Positions 47,491 to 59,175 of a DNA stretch of 64,000 bases are shown here, piece by piece. The stretch is from assembly GCA_022829145.1 (NCBI GenBank), contig CM040744.1, forward strand, positions 8,653,001 through 8,717,000. Reading direction: 5' to 3'. Origin of the DNA: Albula goreensis (taxonomy: Eukaryota > Chordata > Actinopteri > Albuliformes > Albulidae). Each line of letters begins with the position of its first letter. Positions within the stretch are counted from its first letter, which is position 1. The position numbers were made by a program, and so were the translations under genes. The notes under the pieces were generated by a model, which worked only from the letters and a program-made list of their open reading frames with translations, did no database searches and was not told the origin of the DNA.

Positions 47491-49379
47491 TATGAACATG
47501 CTGCCTACTCATAGTTTGTGTCCTTGAAGCACTCCAAAATGTACTATCATACCTTAAAAGTTCCCTGATCACAGTCTCTATTTTGACATTTCGTGCACAC
47601 AAATTGCAGTGTTAACAACTGAGAAAAGGTTATAACTGGCAAGTGCTTAAGTGAGTCATCCAATGCACGCTGCAATCAATGAGGATAGTCTCTATGATAG
47701 AGTGCTAAAGCTGGAAGGCTAATACATTCACATATATTGGTTAAAACTGTTATTTACTTGCAAATGACATATTTGCAAGTATATACATCTGTGATTTAAA
47801 GCAAGTTTCTTCAAACTTAAATAAGCATCATTTAAAGTTCATATAATATCCTTTATGGGAAAATCACAATAATTCATCATGTCTGAATAATATATGTTTT
47901 TTGTGCATGTTACGTCTGATTCACCATATGCAAGCGTGTCCATCTGCATACCAAATGTTGTTCACACGTGATTACTTTTTCACATTTATTTCTTATGTAG
48001 AATATGTTTTGGACACCCCACATGCGAAATATGCTCGGTTTGTTTCCATAACAGATAAATATCTGGGATAAAGACTTTCGGCTGAATGGTGAGTCTGGTA
48101 ATGAGCATCTCCTTTTTTCATCCCTGAATCATATCAGTTATTTTCCCAAACTCTCTTTTCTTGAAAAGTCTTCACTATTTTCTCAGACTGTTTTCTGTGA
48201 CATCATATTGGCAGCACTGTCACTGTTTATTGCCTCTGCCTAATTGACCACCATAATCTTCAATTTTGCATCATGATTCCTTTTCAATACTTTGGTCACT
48301 TGCCCATGTTTTTATCCACATTTTCAACATGGTCGCACATTGTTTCCCGAAGTTTTCCACTACTCTGCTGGCCACAGTTCAAGCACTATCCAAAGCTATC
48401 AGGTCCACTGTCCAGCTACAGTCTCTTGGCATTGTATTATAGCGATGCTTTTTTTCACTAGTCTGCAAAAATGAGGTGACAGCCTTATATCCAGGCGCAT
48501 ATATCTATAAAGAATACTATGCCACGCAGTAACAGCCTCAGATAAACCCACTATCATCCTCTTTAAAAGTAGCATTTCCCTTTTGAGATGAAGTGACGGC
48601 CGGCAGGTGTGTTTAACAGTACTCTATGGTAAATAGCCTTCAGACAGTTACATGTATGTTCAAAATGAAAAGACTGAATGAGAGGTTTGCTTCCAGAGAA
48701 CATTGCCTCCAGCAGCACGCACACTTCTATTGATTCATAAGTGCAGCAGATATATAAAAGATAAAGTCTTGAAAGAGACGTCTTTTTTCCCCCAAGTCTC
48801 TCAACCATGGGAACAGAGAACATACTCCAGTCCTCTGTCTTATCTGAGACTGCAGTCCGTCAGCACTGGCATTATACAGTGCATCAATATTTCATATATT
48901 GAGCTGAACTGTGAGCTTAGCCCCCAAAACCCTCTCAATTTCATCTTACACAGGCCCAGGGCAGTATAGCCCCTTATCTGCTGTGGGAACCCGAACACGG
49001 AGGAGTTTGGGCTAGCGGCCCAAACATTTTTATTTTTGTAGTTGGGGTTTTTTCGATACACCTGGAGAATGAATCCTCCATTCGCAGGCCCCTATTGTCA
49101 CTAATCCAAGACAGGACAGCAGGGCTACAGGAGTAGTTGTTGGACTGTATTCCATGGCACGTCATTAGAGTTTTCCAACAAACCGTACGGAGCAGTTGCT
49201 GTATTTTAAGCCCAAACTAGATGAGTGAGTCTTGAGGGATCCAGTGACCTTGGCTTGCCCCTGCAGAGACTCAGCAGTCCTCGTCTCCCAATGAGCACTG
49301 ACGGTTTCGCTGAGACGGCCCTTCTTGATGAGAACGGCGGGACTGAGTCACCAGTCAGCTGACAGGGGGTGGATCATAT
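47491..49379. other. Unassigned noncoding DNA
   Basis: AT-rich to mixed. Frames at 48273-48474 (plus), 48563-48823 (minus), 48703-48969 (plus) and 48840-49165 (minus) overlap one another and match nothing recognised. Confidence 0.42.
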
Positions 49380-49640
49380 TCATCCTACAAGTTTATACAC
49401 ATGTGAATATTTAAGGAATCCTCCTTGGTTGGGTCGTGTTTTTCTCGGTAATGACCATGAATCATGACTCCATCGTTGTTACGGGGGCTCCATGGCGATG
49501 TATGCAGCTAGCTCTTAAAGTGACAATGTGCTCCATGGCCTTGCCAAAGCCTAATGATGCCTGTGGCCAGCAATCCAACAGAGCAAAGCATAACAGGCCA
49601 TGTTATCATGCAAGCAGGGTGTGTCTCACTATGTAGGGTG
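49380..49640. promoter_or_regulatory. Candidate conserved noncoding element
   Basis: About 260 bp of complex sequence with no simple repeats and two CTCCATGG motifs (near 49488 and 49530). Overlapping 66- and 67-codon frames on opposite strands show no domain. The texture suggests a regulatory element. Confidence 0.27.
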
Positions 49641-50769
49641 TTTGGTTCACTGGTCCTTGTACCAACCAGGTAAATTTGCTGTTTTCGTGAATCATAATTG
49701 CATAATTGCAATAATCACAACTGCAATAATTACAGCAGTTGGATCAGACTGCGAGCAGAGAGGTGGATGGTTGTGTTTTTAATTCACATGCAAGTGTTTA
49801 CCCTCCTAAACTGACAGAAGATGTTACAGGCATTGAGCAGGCCTACAGTTTGTATTGGTTACTCACAATTAAAAACACACTTAAAATGTATTTCTCATAC
49901 ACACAACACAATTGCCTGTCTTATTTGTATTCTTTATTTGCGTGTAATTTAGCCCACACCTAAGGAGGAATATAAAGTCAATCTATGAGCAGTTTGTGAA
50001 TTTTGCAGATTCCTAGCCAGCCAGGGGAGGTTTCTAGAGAGCAATGAAGACTGAGGATTTTAACAAGCTTAACCGAGGTGGAGCCAATTGTTTTCTTTCC
50101 AGTGCGGACTTCCATCCATACGTAACTGGTAATGGCACTCAATTACTCACAACTGCACCACAAAAGTTGTTTTCACTCCATGAGCTACTCAGAGGTCCCA
50201 GAGTTTTAAAAATCTTACAGAAGAGGCCACATAAACAGAATTTTCAAAAGCAGAAAATGATTGAATGATTGAATCATTGTAATGCAACAAGTCTGCAGCA
50301 TAGTTTGTATAACCAGTTATTTACAGTGTATGTGAATGATTGTGTGGACAATAACTGAGTAATTGGATGGTTAAATTACTTGTGGATCAACCCTCTACCT
50401 AAAGTTTGCTTTTCTCCCTGATTTTCAATGCACATAACTTTATCTCAAAGTCATTGTCTACTGTTCGACGTATTCAAAGCAAAACATGACCAACAGAGAG
50501 CCCAGTAGAAGCCCTGGAGGTGAAGTGTCTCCCCTGAATACAAATACACACATTCTCTATATACTCAAAAGTCAAAGAGTACCCCCCACCTCATATCAGA
50601 AAAAGCAAACCAACACAGTTCAAACAACACTGACTGCATCTCTAAAGAAAGGTACCATTATGAACAACAGTGGACCCACACTTGATCTTCACTTATTTCG
50701 GTGACTGTCACTGAACAGCACAGCAACCAATATGTGACGTCAGCATTCATCAGCAATCAACAGTAATTA
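49641..50769. other. Unassigned noncoding DNA
   Basis: Includes an ATAATTGCA/AACTGCAATAAT-rich stretch (49692-49740). No gene recognised; plus frames of 60-74 codons lack domains. Confidence 0.42.
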
Positions 50770-51050
50770 ACATAATCTGATAATCTGTTATGCTAGTGAT
50801 CATCAATGAGCAATATTTGATACTATGTTATGCTAGTGATCATCTATGATCAAAAATTGATAATCTCTGATGCCAGTGATCATTAATGAATAATATTTTA
50901 TAATCTGCGATGCTAGTGAACATCAAATGAGTAACATATTTGATATTCTGCGATGCTAGTGAACATTAAATGAGTAACATATTTGATATTCTGCGATGCT
51001 ACTGATTGTCGACGATTACCATATCTGATAATGTGTGACAGTAGCCATTG
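50770..51050. repeat. 40-43 bp minisatellite, about seven copies
   Basis: A core TGCTAGTGA(T/A)CAT recurs at 50791, 50831, 50871 (TGCCAGTGA), 50911, 50954 and 50997 (TGCTACTGA), with a worn copy near 51035. Spacing is 40, 40, 40, 43 and 43 bp. The two central late copies are nearly identical, while outer copies are diverged. Units differ too much and are too continuous to be a CRISPR array. Confidence 0.95.
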
Positions 51051-51350
51051 TCCCTATGAATGTTGCTGTGGTCAGCACTCAGAATTGACGTGTGTTTAAA
51101 AACAAAAACAATCAGCCTCACAAAACCTTGGCTTGGTCTATGGCAGAGCTGCACGTGGAGCAATACAAACTCTGCTCTGCATTCAGGTTGTGGCCCAGAC
51201 GGGAACATCCTGAAAATGCAGAGCGTCACTCTGACGCCTCGCTGACAGCGGCTCATATTCATAGCATGTTCATGTCGGGGACTCAGAGGGCACTTCTGAT
51301 TGAAATATCATGCACTGTGCCACGTCTGATCAAAGGACACATATCAAATT
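51051..51350. promoter_or_regulatory. Candidate noncoding element beside the minisatellite
   Basis: Complex sequence with open frames on both strands (51060-51245 plus, 51092-51355 plus, 50999-51262 minus), none with a recognised domain. Regulatory element or unrecognised exon are both possible. Confidence 0.22.
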
Positions 51351-52807
51351 CATAGCAAGCAGCGGCTTGGCTGCTGCCTTGAAGCACTGATCGCCGTGTC
51401 GTACAGAGATCAAAGCTCTCACTCAGTGGCGGCTGTGACACCTAGCCCCTCGTGGAGTCACACCTTTGTGAGGCAGTGACATCATCACCCTTGCGGTGTC
51501 ATGAAAGGCACAGTATAAGTGGTGAGAGATTTGTGAGGGAAATGTCATCCATGGCCCTACTCTGCTGAACCTAAAGTTCCATCACCTTAACTCTTACATT
51601 TAATAATTAAGAGTGCCTGTGACATTCTGGAAAATTCAACCAATTAAACTGCTGACTAGAACCTCTTACTTAGAAAAGGAAACTTTTTTCTACCGGTACA
51701 GAAAACGAAGTAGTACTTCATAATGGTAATTCCAACAGTGCTAATTTTGATCTGAACATTTCATCTCCACAACATTGGACTTCACTTCCTAAATCAGTGA
51801 TAATAGGGGCTAAAGCTAGACAAGGGAGAGGTCTTAACATAAGGTACGGCCTTACCAGTAACTTTGTCTCTTAAATAGGAAGAAATGCAGAATCCACTAC
51901 ACTCCATGTAATAAATGAAGCTAGTTCAGGCAGGAAACTCAACTGAGAGCCTACATCAGCTGTTAGCCAGCTGAGTCTCCTGAAATGCTGTGTGGCAACA
52001 ATGAAGTTTACGCCATCCCTGTTGTGACAACACACTGTGCATTTAGCAGTCTGTTTAGATGCCAGGTCAAGTGTACTCCATATAGTTATGTGAATGCTGC
52101 TGCTTTGTCATAATATGTTGTTTTCCTTTTGGTTTTTGTTTCCCACCACCACCCCAACCTCTAGACCTGCTTGGTTTTGCTTTCCTACCTGTCAATGAGG
52201 GAATATGACATTTTTTTCCCCCTGCCTCTCATTTAATTTTGCAGTGTTGTGTAACTGGTGTGCCTACTCAGCAGGGAGCATCTTGAAAAACAGAACTTTT
52301 CTGCCAAAATTCATGTAATGATATATGTTAGTAAACCAAATACATGAGTTTGACTGAAAACGTGTCATGCACTTTGGAGGCAGTGACATCACTGCTTTTC
52401 AGTGTTCTGCATAAACACAACATCATGTGCAAGAGGTCATGGGACCGTCTGCTCAGATGGATAAAGTACATTTCTGTGGAATATACAACATTTTCAACGC
52501 GTGATGAATCTATTTTCATGAAAGATTGGCTATTCTGACCTCAATCAAGTTCAGGGAGAATTGAATTAATACAATCGTTAGCAATCAATCTGTTAATGTA
52601 GACGGCCATGTATTTTTTCTGATTGAGTAGATGGAGTTTGTTAGAAGTGAAATGTGTTCTTTGTCACAGCGTTAATAGAGTCAGACTGAGAGGCTGACTC
52701 CAGGATCAGATTTTATTCCTCTACTTGAACTGTGTTTCACTGTCCACACTAACTGGGGATTTCATGAATAATTTGCATACAAGGGTCTTTGCAAAATGCA
52801 GGTATAT

Positions 52808-52810
<3 letters not shown>
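51351..52810. other. Unassigned noncoding DNA
   Basis: Nothing recognised. The frames at 52328-52519 and 52344-52538 are reverse shadows of each other. Confidence 0.45.

Positions 52811-52847
<37 letters not shown>
52811..52847. repeat. (GT)n(GA)n compound microsatellite
   Basis: GT repeats to 52839 followed by GA repeats. Confidence 0.95.
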
Positions 52848-55150
52848 TATTGGGGGAAAGATGGGGATATGACTGTCATTGGGGGGGAGAGATTCCATAA
52901 TTTGTGTGTGCAGGTGAGACTTAAAAGGGATCTTGAAAAGGCCGAAATGAGGTTTATTGCGGCAAATTCCTTGTTTTTCTCAAGCTGATGGACAAAGCTC
53001 ATAGCAACATGTTTGTTTAAAAGCCTTTGCATCATATTATCATGTATTGTTACACAAAAAACATAGTAACAAGGTTCAAGTCTGCCGTGAGAAGTAAAAC
53101 GTAATCATGACGGTCACTAAATCATCTCAAAACTGTGGAAGGAATTTTTACTTATTTATTTTCAGTTGAATATGTGATGTACCACAAAGTTCCAGTAAAT
53201 TTCTGTAACAACAAGCCCATTTCCTATGCAAAGACTTACGCTTAGTTCATTATTTTGACAGAATATGACTTAAGCCCCCAACTAAATGTATGGGGAGATA
53301 AGCTAACAGCACAATGCAAAAGGAAATAGTCGTTTCAAGTTCCACTTAGCCTGGTCTTGCGTACACTGAATTAATTTTGCAGCAACCATTTTATCTGACT
53401 GAGTAGTCACTGCCTCATTGATTTTTATAACTTCATAAAAATTACACGGCTATTTCTTTAATAAAATTTACTAACCCCTGAAACAGTAAATTGCACCATG
53501 CTCACTGAACTGTGCCGGTTTGTCTCCAGGCCCCAAACCCAGGGAAATTAACTGTAATCCTAGAATGTTCTTCCATGGTTCCAGTGTACTGCTCACTGTC
53601 ACGTTGCACACGGAGCAGAGAGGGGTGGGGTTTGCTGGTGAGCATCCAGAGGCAGGAGCCTTGAGGCAGATGTTGATGCGCCAACAGCAGCATAGGGTCA
53701 ACAAGGGTCATGTGTGTCCGTGTGCCCACGATTTACTCAGGTCTGGTCTGTGGAAGACACTCCCTATCAGCGTGGGCTCACCAGCAAATGGTGAGAATGA
53801 AATGAATACCATCTTTGTGTTCTTCTAGGGAACGTGTGCCGCCTCTGGTATTGATTCCCACCATTCAGCATGCCCTTTGTGTCTTTGTAATTGCATTTTA
53901 ACTGTAAGTCACTACAAAAGGACAGCTCAGCCATAGTAATAAAAACAAAGTAGCATCTTGCAATATACCAAGGTCTTTCATTCTTCCATCTATGTTTGAA
54001 TGACTCCCATGTGGAAACGTTGGTGGGGGACATGGGGTGGGGGGAGGACCGTAGAGGAGATTGTTTTGAATATGAAGCACTCAACATTTTTTTTTGTTTG
54101 ATTTGCCATCGGTGTTACACAGCATTTCAAGAAATTATGCTTCAGGTGGTTCAGTGAAAAGTGGTTTCTTCCTTGCCGAGTCTGGAATGCACTGAACCTG
54201 ACTCCCATCCTAAGCAGCCCCCAGCCGACAGCTTAAAATAACCCAATAAAGGGGCATTTAGAGAAAACCCGATTACTTACCTCACAATGGTTGCGTGGCG
54301 CTCACTCACCCTTATCATAACCCTTACCCTAAGTGACACCTACGTTAATCCAATAAATAAAATATATACAGGAAAGGTGTGACTATTCACTTCAGGGGTG
54401 ATGTAGCGATCACTTACCATGATATCAACCATTTTCACTAATGCACAGTTCAAATAATCCTATAAAATACATCTGCCTGTGCAGGGGAGGGTCAATTATT
54501 GCCTTCCTAGGGTAATCACAGCAGCACACTGACCTCTGCTCCTACCTATAGGTTATGTACTGGGCTTCTCTTTCTGCACTGATATTAATATGTTATCCTC
54601 AGTCTTCTCTCTGAGAACCCTACATCAAAACCCCACAAGACCACTGGGAATTTCACTGAAATACTATACAATATAAATAGGACAGAAATAAAGAAAAATG
54701 TATTTTTAATAAACAAAGGCAGCATCTAAAATTTTGCATCTTTGAAGTCAACTATTGACCCATATACGTATTTGCACGGTCTTATTAATCTCTTTTTTTC
54801 TGCATGTGTTCATTGAGAACTGGAGCCGTCTGTTTGTTCACACATTTGAATAATAACCTTAATAAGGATGCTTATGCTTTTGCAGGCCTGAGGGAAAACA
54901 TACTGCTACACACCCTCAGAGAGAACACAAAATCATAAAAGACACCATTACTCTGGAATTTTGTGCGATTAATCAGGGGAGTGATTTTGAGTTTAATGAA
55001 AATATAATGGACTATAAGATGCTGGGAAGTCCCTGTGGTGTGAGGGGGAACTTGCTCGGTTCTTTTAAATGTTCCACTTCCAGCTGAGAAGCCGAGCTAA
55101 GAGCCAGAATCACCCCAGTGCCCTCCACTGGCTCAGACTCAACAAATCCA
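52848..55150. other. Unassigned noncoding DNA
   Basis: AT-rich to mixed with no recognisable gene. The 102-codon plus frame 53520-53828 and the 106-codon minus frame 53767-54087 show no domain. Confidence 0.45.
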
Positions 55151-55219
55151 TGCACACTCACACGCACACACACTCACACACACACTCACACATACATACA
55201 CTCACACATATATATATAT
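55151..55219. repeat. CACACT/ACATAC/TA degenerate microsatellite
   Basis: Interrupted CA repeats grading into ACATACATA and a TATATATA end. Confidence 0.9.
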
Positions 55220-55956
55220 GAATGTTTGCATACATATTGAATGCATGCACAAAATTACACACACATAAGCCTACACAACTGAATACCTTCCTGTGCACAC
55301 ACTTATACATGTGTTCATAAATGCCCATTTATATGTATGGCCACATATGAAACAAATACTTGCGTACCACAAACATGTTCTCAACCAATCAAATACACAT
55401 GAACAAACAAGCACATACATAAATTGAGATCATATTACAACAAAAACCCTCTTGTTGCAATGCTATTTAGCTAGCCAAGGGGACAGTGTAATTGTGTGTA
55501 TTTAGAGTGTGCACTGTACAATGTTCTCCAAAAACTTCATTTGAATGCCGTAAACAGAATAATTAATGAGCGGGAAGAAACGTTCTGAAATGGCGGTGTT
55601 AGCATGGATTCTCACTGAATTGCACTGAAAGTGTACAGTTGCACATTGGACAAAATTTCTCCCTGCACTAAGTTTAACTTTTAATTGATGTTTGTAGTGT
55701 CAGTTATGCTGCACACTTACCTCAGAGTTTGGACTGGCATTTTTCATTTAACAGTGCATATTAATGAACCAATACTGCAGTGTTATTCTAATTTCAGCAC
55801 TTTGTAACTTGTGTAAGAACAGCACTTTACAAATAAAATTAGTAAGTCTTCATTTATCTAGTTTGTTGTTACTGACCCTCAGCCTATGTTACAGACCCGT
55901 GGTAATGTTTTCATTATGTCACATGAATCACACAGAGTTTTGAAAAAAAAAATAGA
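55220..55956. other. Unassigned AT-rich noncoding DNA
   Basis: Nothing recognised. Confidence 0.45.
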
Positions 55957-56350
55957 ATGGTTGTTTCTTTTATTTATTTATATGTCAATGAACTACCACA
56001 CCAGACCATAGGTTTTGGCAAAGCCTCCATGAGAAAGACTTTAAACATTATTAAAGCAAGTGCAGTCCTCTTTAAAACATTAATTAAAGCAGTTGCAGTC
56101 CTCTTTAAAACATTAATTAAAGCAGTTGCAGTCCTCTTTAACAAGGTCAGTGATACAGACTTCAAAATCATGTAGGGGCATGGGACCCCCATGTTTTAAA
56201 AAGTTCTGTAAATTGTTCCATGTCCAAGGGACATAGGGACTAAAAGCAGTCTTTCCCAATTCCGTGTAGGGATGAAGTATTCTGAGAGGTTTTTTTTTTT
56301 TTGGCATCTTATCTGATAGGTGGTAATATTCCAAGTGAAGAGGCATGAGA
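55957..56350 (-). pseudogene. LINE (non-LTR retrotransposon) 3' remnant
   Basis: The minus frame 56346-56113 (77 codons, no internal stop) reads through YTELGKTAFSPYVPWTWNNLQ and ends KEDCNCFN-stop. This matches the C-terminal end of fish LINE reverse-transcriptase polyproteins (typical RTELGKTAFSYYAPWTWNELQ and a final Cys-x-Cys-Phe). The polymerase and endonuclease domains are absent, as expected for a 5'-truncated copy. After the stop come copies of a 33-bp repeat and an A-rich end (minus-strand CATATAAATAAATAAAAG, about 55966-55983). I cannot decide between L2-like and Rex-like families. Confidence 0.78.
56043..56144. repeat. 33-bp tandem repeat, about three copies
   Basis: TGCAGTCCTC recurs at 56061, 56094 and 56127, exactly 33 bp apart. 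The second and third units are identical and the first slightly diverged. The unit is the last codons and stop of the LINE frame above plus the bases just after them. Because 33 is a multiple of three, the array leaves frames open on both strands (55957-56175 plus, 55974-56192 minus), which read as 11-residue repeats. These are not genes. Confidence 0.95.
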
Positions 56351-56493
56351 GGTAAAGATAAACCAATGACATTTCCTATGAGAGGCTAGTGATTTCCAAC
56401 CTACTAGGTAGGTGTGTGTTATAAGAAGTCAAATTAAAGTGTCACAACATGAGTTGGCATAAAATGGCAATGCGCAATCTTGTTAAATTTCAG
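56351..56493. other. Unassigned noncoding DNA
   Basis: Nothing recognised. It may hold further decayed LINE sequence. Confidence 0.35.
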
Positions 56494-56700
56494 TGAATTA
56501 TTTAAATAGTCATACTGTTAGGCTGTACCATGCTGGAGATTTGAGATTTGACTCATACTTGTAACAAAAGACTTGAGACTTGACTTGGACTCTAGCTCAG
56601 ACTTAAAACTACTGAATTATTTAAATAGCCATACTGTTGGCTGTACCAGACTGGAGACTTGACTCTTACTTGCATTTGATGACTTGTGAACATCTCTGGA
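56494..56700. repeat. 119-bp imperfect tandem duplication
   Basis: The block starting TGAATTATTTAAATAGTCAT at 56494 recurs at 56613 with a few changes and continues through CTGTACCA and CTGGAGA in both. Between them lies GACTTGAGACTTGACTTGGA, a phrase I associate with dispersed fish repeats, so the unit may be transposon-derived. Confidence 0.88.
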
Positions 56701-57099
56701 AGTTATTTTAAAAAGAAAACAAGTAGTATTTTAATTTATATACTTTTATCCTGTGAAATTATTGGCCCTGCCATTCATCCTTACCCTTGTAATTGAGACT
56801 ATGTAACACAATACTAATCAAAACATTGCTAAAAACAGCAATAGAGAAAACATGGCTAAAAAAACATGCATTTTCTGTCTGTAAAATTAAATGTAGCACA
56901 GCATTCCAGTCTCTTAACCTTTCGGTAAAACGAATAATGGTTACACCATGGAAACATACTGTCATCAAGGACCTTCTTTTTATTCTCTATCCTTGCAGAA
57001 TGTTTGAGCTTTAAGGAAGAAACCTCCCCAATGACAAAGATCTGTATAGATTATTCATTCTCTGATGGTAGAGGTAAAGGAGTCAAGCAGAGGCTAGGA
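56701..57099. other. Unassigned noncoding DNA
   Basis: Frames 56759-56968 (minus) and 56793-57014 (plus) are mutual shadows. Nothing recognised. Confidence 0.42.
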
Positions 57100-57260
57100 G
57101 ACCACGAGGCCACCGACAGATTCCAGGGATCCGTCCGGCCGAAGCACTCTGATTCGAAGTGAGGCGTCCGCTAACAAGCCAGGACCTCGTCGCGACGGGG
57201 CGCGGCGGCTTTGCGTTTCTGCCGTGACTGGCGCTCCCATCTGCACGCTCCTCCAATCCC
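57100..57260. promoter_or_regulatory. Dense CpG cluster
   Basis: I count 18 CpGs between 57104 and 57235, the highest local density in the window, centred on TCGTCGCGACGGGGCGCGGC near 57188-57207. A 66-codon minus frame (57083-57283) is open through it but resembles nothing. It could be a small promoter or unmethylated enhancer. Confidence 0.4.
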
Positions 57261-57662
57261 CCATCATCCCAGATAACCATCATGTACGATGGAGAGTGGT
57301 AATTTGCTCAGGCTTGTCCCCCCGTCACCTTTTCCCCCGGTGTTGCCACTGGTATAGGCCCGCCCCCCCTCTCACATCAACACCCACCCATCCCAAGCCA
57401 TTCCCCAACCCTCACACCCCCATTGTTCCCTGCAGCCCTGCCTTTCAGAAGACCCCTGGTGAGAGAGGCTTATCTTCCAGCAGAAATTGCCCAGGATATA
57501 CATCAGAATCCACTGCTACTATGACCTGAAAATAGGCTCTAGAGGAAGGGAACAGGCAGACAGAACACAAGATTGAACCCAGAGCAGTAAGGCATAGGGG
57601 TGTCTTCCAGAAATGGATTACCCATATGCACACACAAAAAACACAGACTTGTGCGCCTGCTT

Positions 57663-57663
<1 letters not shown>
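57261..57663. other. Unassigned C-rich noncoding DNA
   Basis: C-rich stretch (57320-57430) followed by mixed sequence. The 101-codon plus frame 57224-57529 has no domain. Confidence 0.42.
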
Positions 57664-57723
<60 letters not shown>

Positions 57724-57900
57724 AACCAATGCACACAAGCACACACAAATGCATGCACACACATGTGAACACACACACAAACATGTACACACACACCCCA
57801 ATACATGAATATACACACAAATGTATGCAAGCAAATACACTGAAAACATGTACACACACACCGACACATATACACATGTACACAGGTGTGTACACACATG
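57664..57900. repeat. (CA)n microsatellite with degenerate CA-rich extension
   Basis: A pure CA tract to 57718, followed by about 180 bp of ACACAC broken by ATG, AAAT and similar. Frames of 60-158 codons on both strands here (for example 57445-57921 minus, 57600-58019 plus) consist of C/V or T/H repeats and are artefacts. Confidence 0.95.
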
Positions 57901-58519
57901 CTCACATAAGAGAGGTTTCAAGGCTACAGCCTTGCTTGGAATATCAATGGTCAGTTTGTGAATCTGTGGCTGGGAAAATCACACGGATAAATCACTGGAG
58001 ACACCATCACGCCCGTTAAAGCATTGGCCTCTCACCCATCTTAATTTCCCTACTGCATCTCATCCTCATTCCTCTCTTACCATAGTCTGCAATCATCCAT
58101 TGCATCCTAATATCAGCACTGAACTCCTGCTTGCAGTGGGTGGCCCAAAGTCCCTTGGATTTGGCTCTGTGAATAGGTCTCAACTGGCAAAGGCCTAAAT
58201 CAAATCCCTGTGAAATCTCTGCTGAAGCCCTCTGCCGGACTTCGGCAAACGCGGTACTGTGCGCACAGAACGGTTCAGCAGAAACAGCTCTGCTGGAGAA
58301 AAAAGAAATAGCAGTCTGAAAAGAATAACACGTTCCCATATCAACCCTCTCCACGATTCTCTCCACACCCGCCCACCACTGGATTCAACTTCAAAAACAA
58401 AATGTCCTTCTTTTACGGTCCCTACAATGTAGCTCTGACTGGAGGAAACAGCATTACATTCAGCAGTGTCCCTCACTCGCTCACTCAATACAAAACACTT
58501 TTCTGCTACAGGCACCGCC
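57901..58519. other. Unassigned noncoding DNA
   Basis: Minus frames 58016-58366 and 58195-58515 overlap in different registers and show no domain. No gene is recognised. Confidence 0.42.
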
Positions 58520-58720
58520 GCATAGGAGACAATCAGAATGGTCTGTGTTGATATAAACAGCGCCGGTTCATTTATTGTTTAATTAACACTGACCGAGTTC
58601 TAAAATTAAAAAACAGTACCATCCAGTGCCAACCGGCATGTAGAAGCAGCTTTACGTGACAGGTCTAGGAATCACAAGTATTAATCACTACTGAAAGAAC
58701 AGGGTCAGAATGTTGATAAC
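58520..58720. promoter_or_regulatory. Candidate conserved noncoding element
   Basis: Complex segment with TTTATTGTTTAATTAACACTG near 58571-58591, combining a forkhead-like TTGTTTA and a homeodomain TTAATTAA. No open frame above 60 codons. Confidence 0.25.
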
Positions 58721-59117
58721 TTCCCCTTTATGCACTTGTGAGTTATGATTACAAGTATGCTTAATTAGTGTATGTAAGCACTTGACAAATGCCAGAGGAT
58801 CTTAGTAATGACCCGCTTGTTATTAGCATCATATACTGTATATCATTATAATTCCTAATGTTAGAAGAAAATGCTACTTCAGGGGCAGAGAGTTTGTTTT
58901 GACTGATAGCTACCAAAACACTAAAGATTTTGAAATGTAGGCTTGTTCATCCTTTCCCGAAGAGGCCCAGTGCATGCCGCCAATTTCAATCCTGCTGCTT
59001 CATTCTGAACCTCATTCACTTTTTAGAATTATAATTGTGGCATTATTGTAATTATAGCATTAACAGGCACTTTGTGTTATGAATGTATTCTTTGGTGGTT
59101 TTATGCATCATAATTCA
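58721..59117. other. Unassigned AT-rich noncoding DNA
   Basis: Nothing recognised. Confidence 0.45.
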
Positions 59118-59175
59118 TATTTATATTTAAGCATTTAGCAGATACTAGGAAGAAGGAATCTGAGTTACAGTGAGT
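59118..59175 (-). mobile_element. Possible SINE/LINE 3' tail, reverse orientation
   Basis: TTATATTTAAGCATTTAGCA followed by GATACT and, ten bases on, TCTGAGTTACAGTGAG resembles the reverse of the fish SINE tail (TTACATTTATTCATTTAGCA, GACGCTTTTATCCAAAGCGA, CTTACAGTGAG). The middle is replaced and no head follows, so only a tail fragment is proposed. Confidence 0.42.

Noticed and set aside
50770..51050. CRISPR-like array
   Set aside because: The units are contiguous and gradually diverged with no unique spacers, and the context is vertebrate; it is a minisatellite.
53060..53095. B-box-like GGTTCAAGTCTG
   Set aside because: No A-box at proper distance and no SINE body or tail; within chance for AT-rich DNA.
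55957..56192. Possible repeat protein with 11-residue units on both strands
   Set aside because: The 33-bp DNA repeat derives from the end of a LINE; open frames on both strands follow from the multiple-of-three period.
57445..58019. Open frames of 139-158 codons on both strands
   Set aside because: Both are translations of the CA microsatellite and its degenerate extension.
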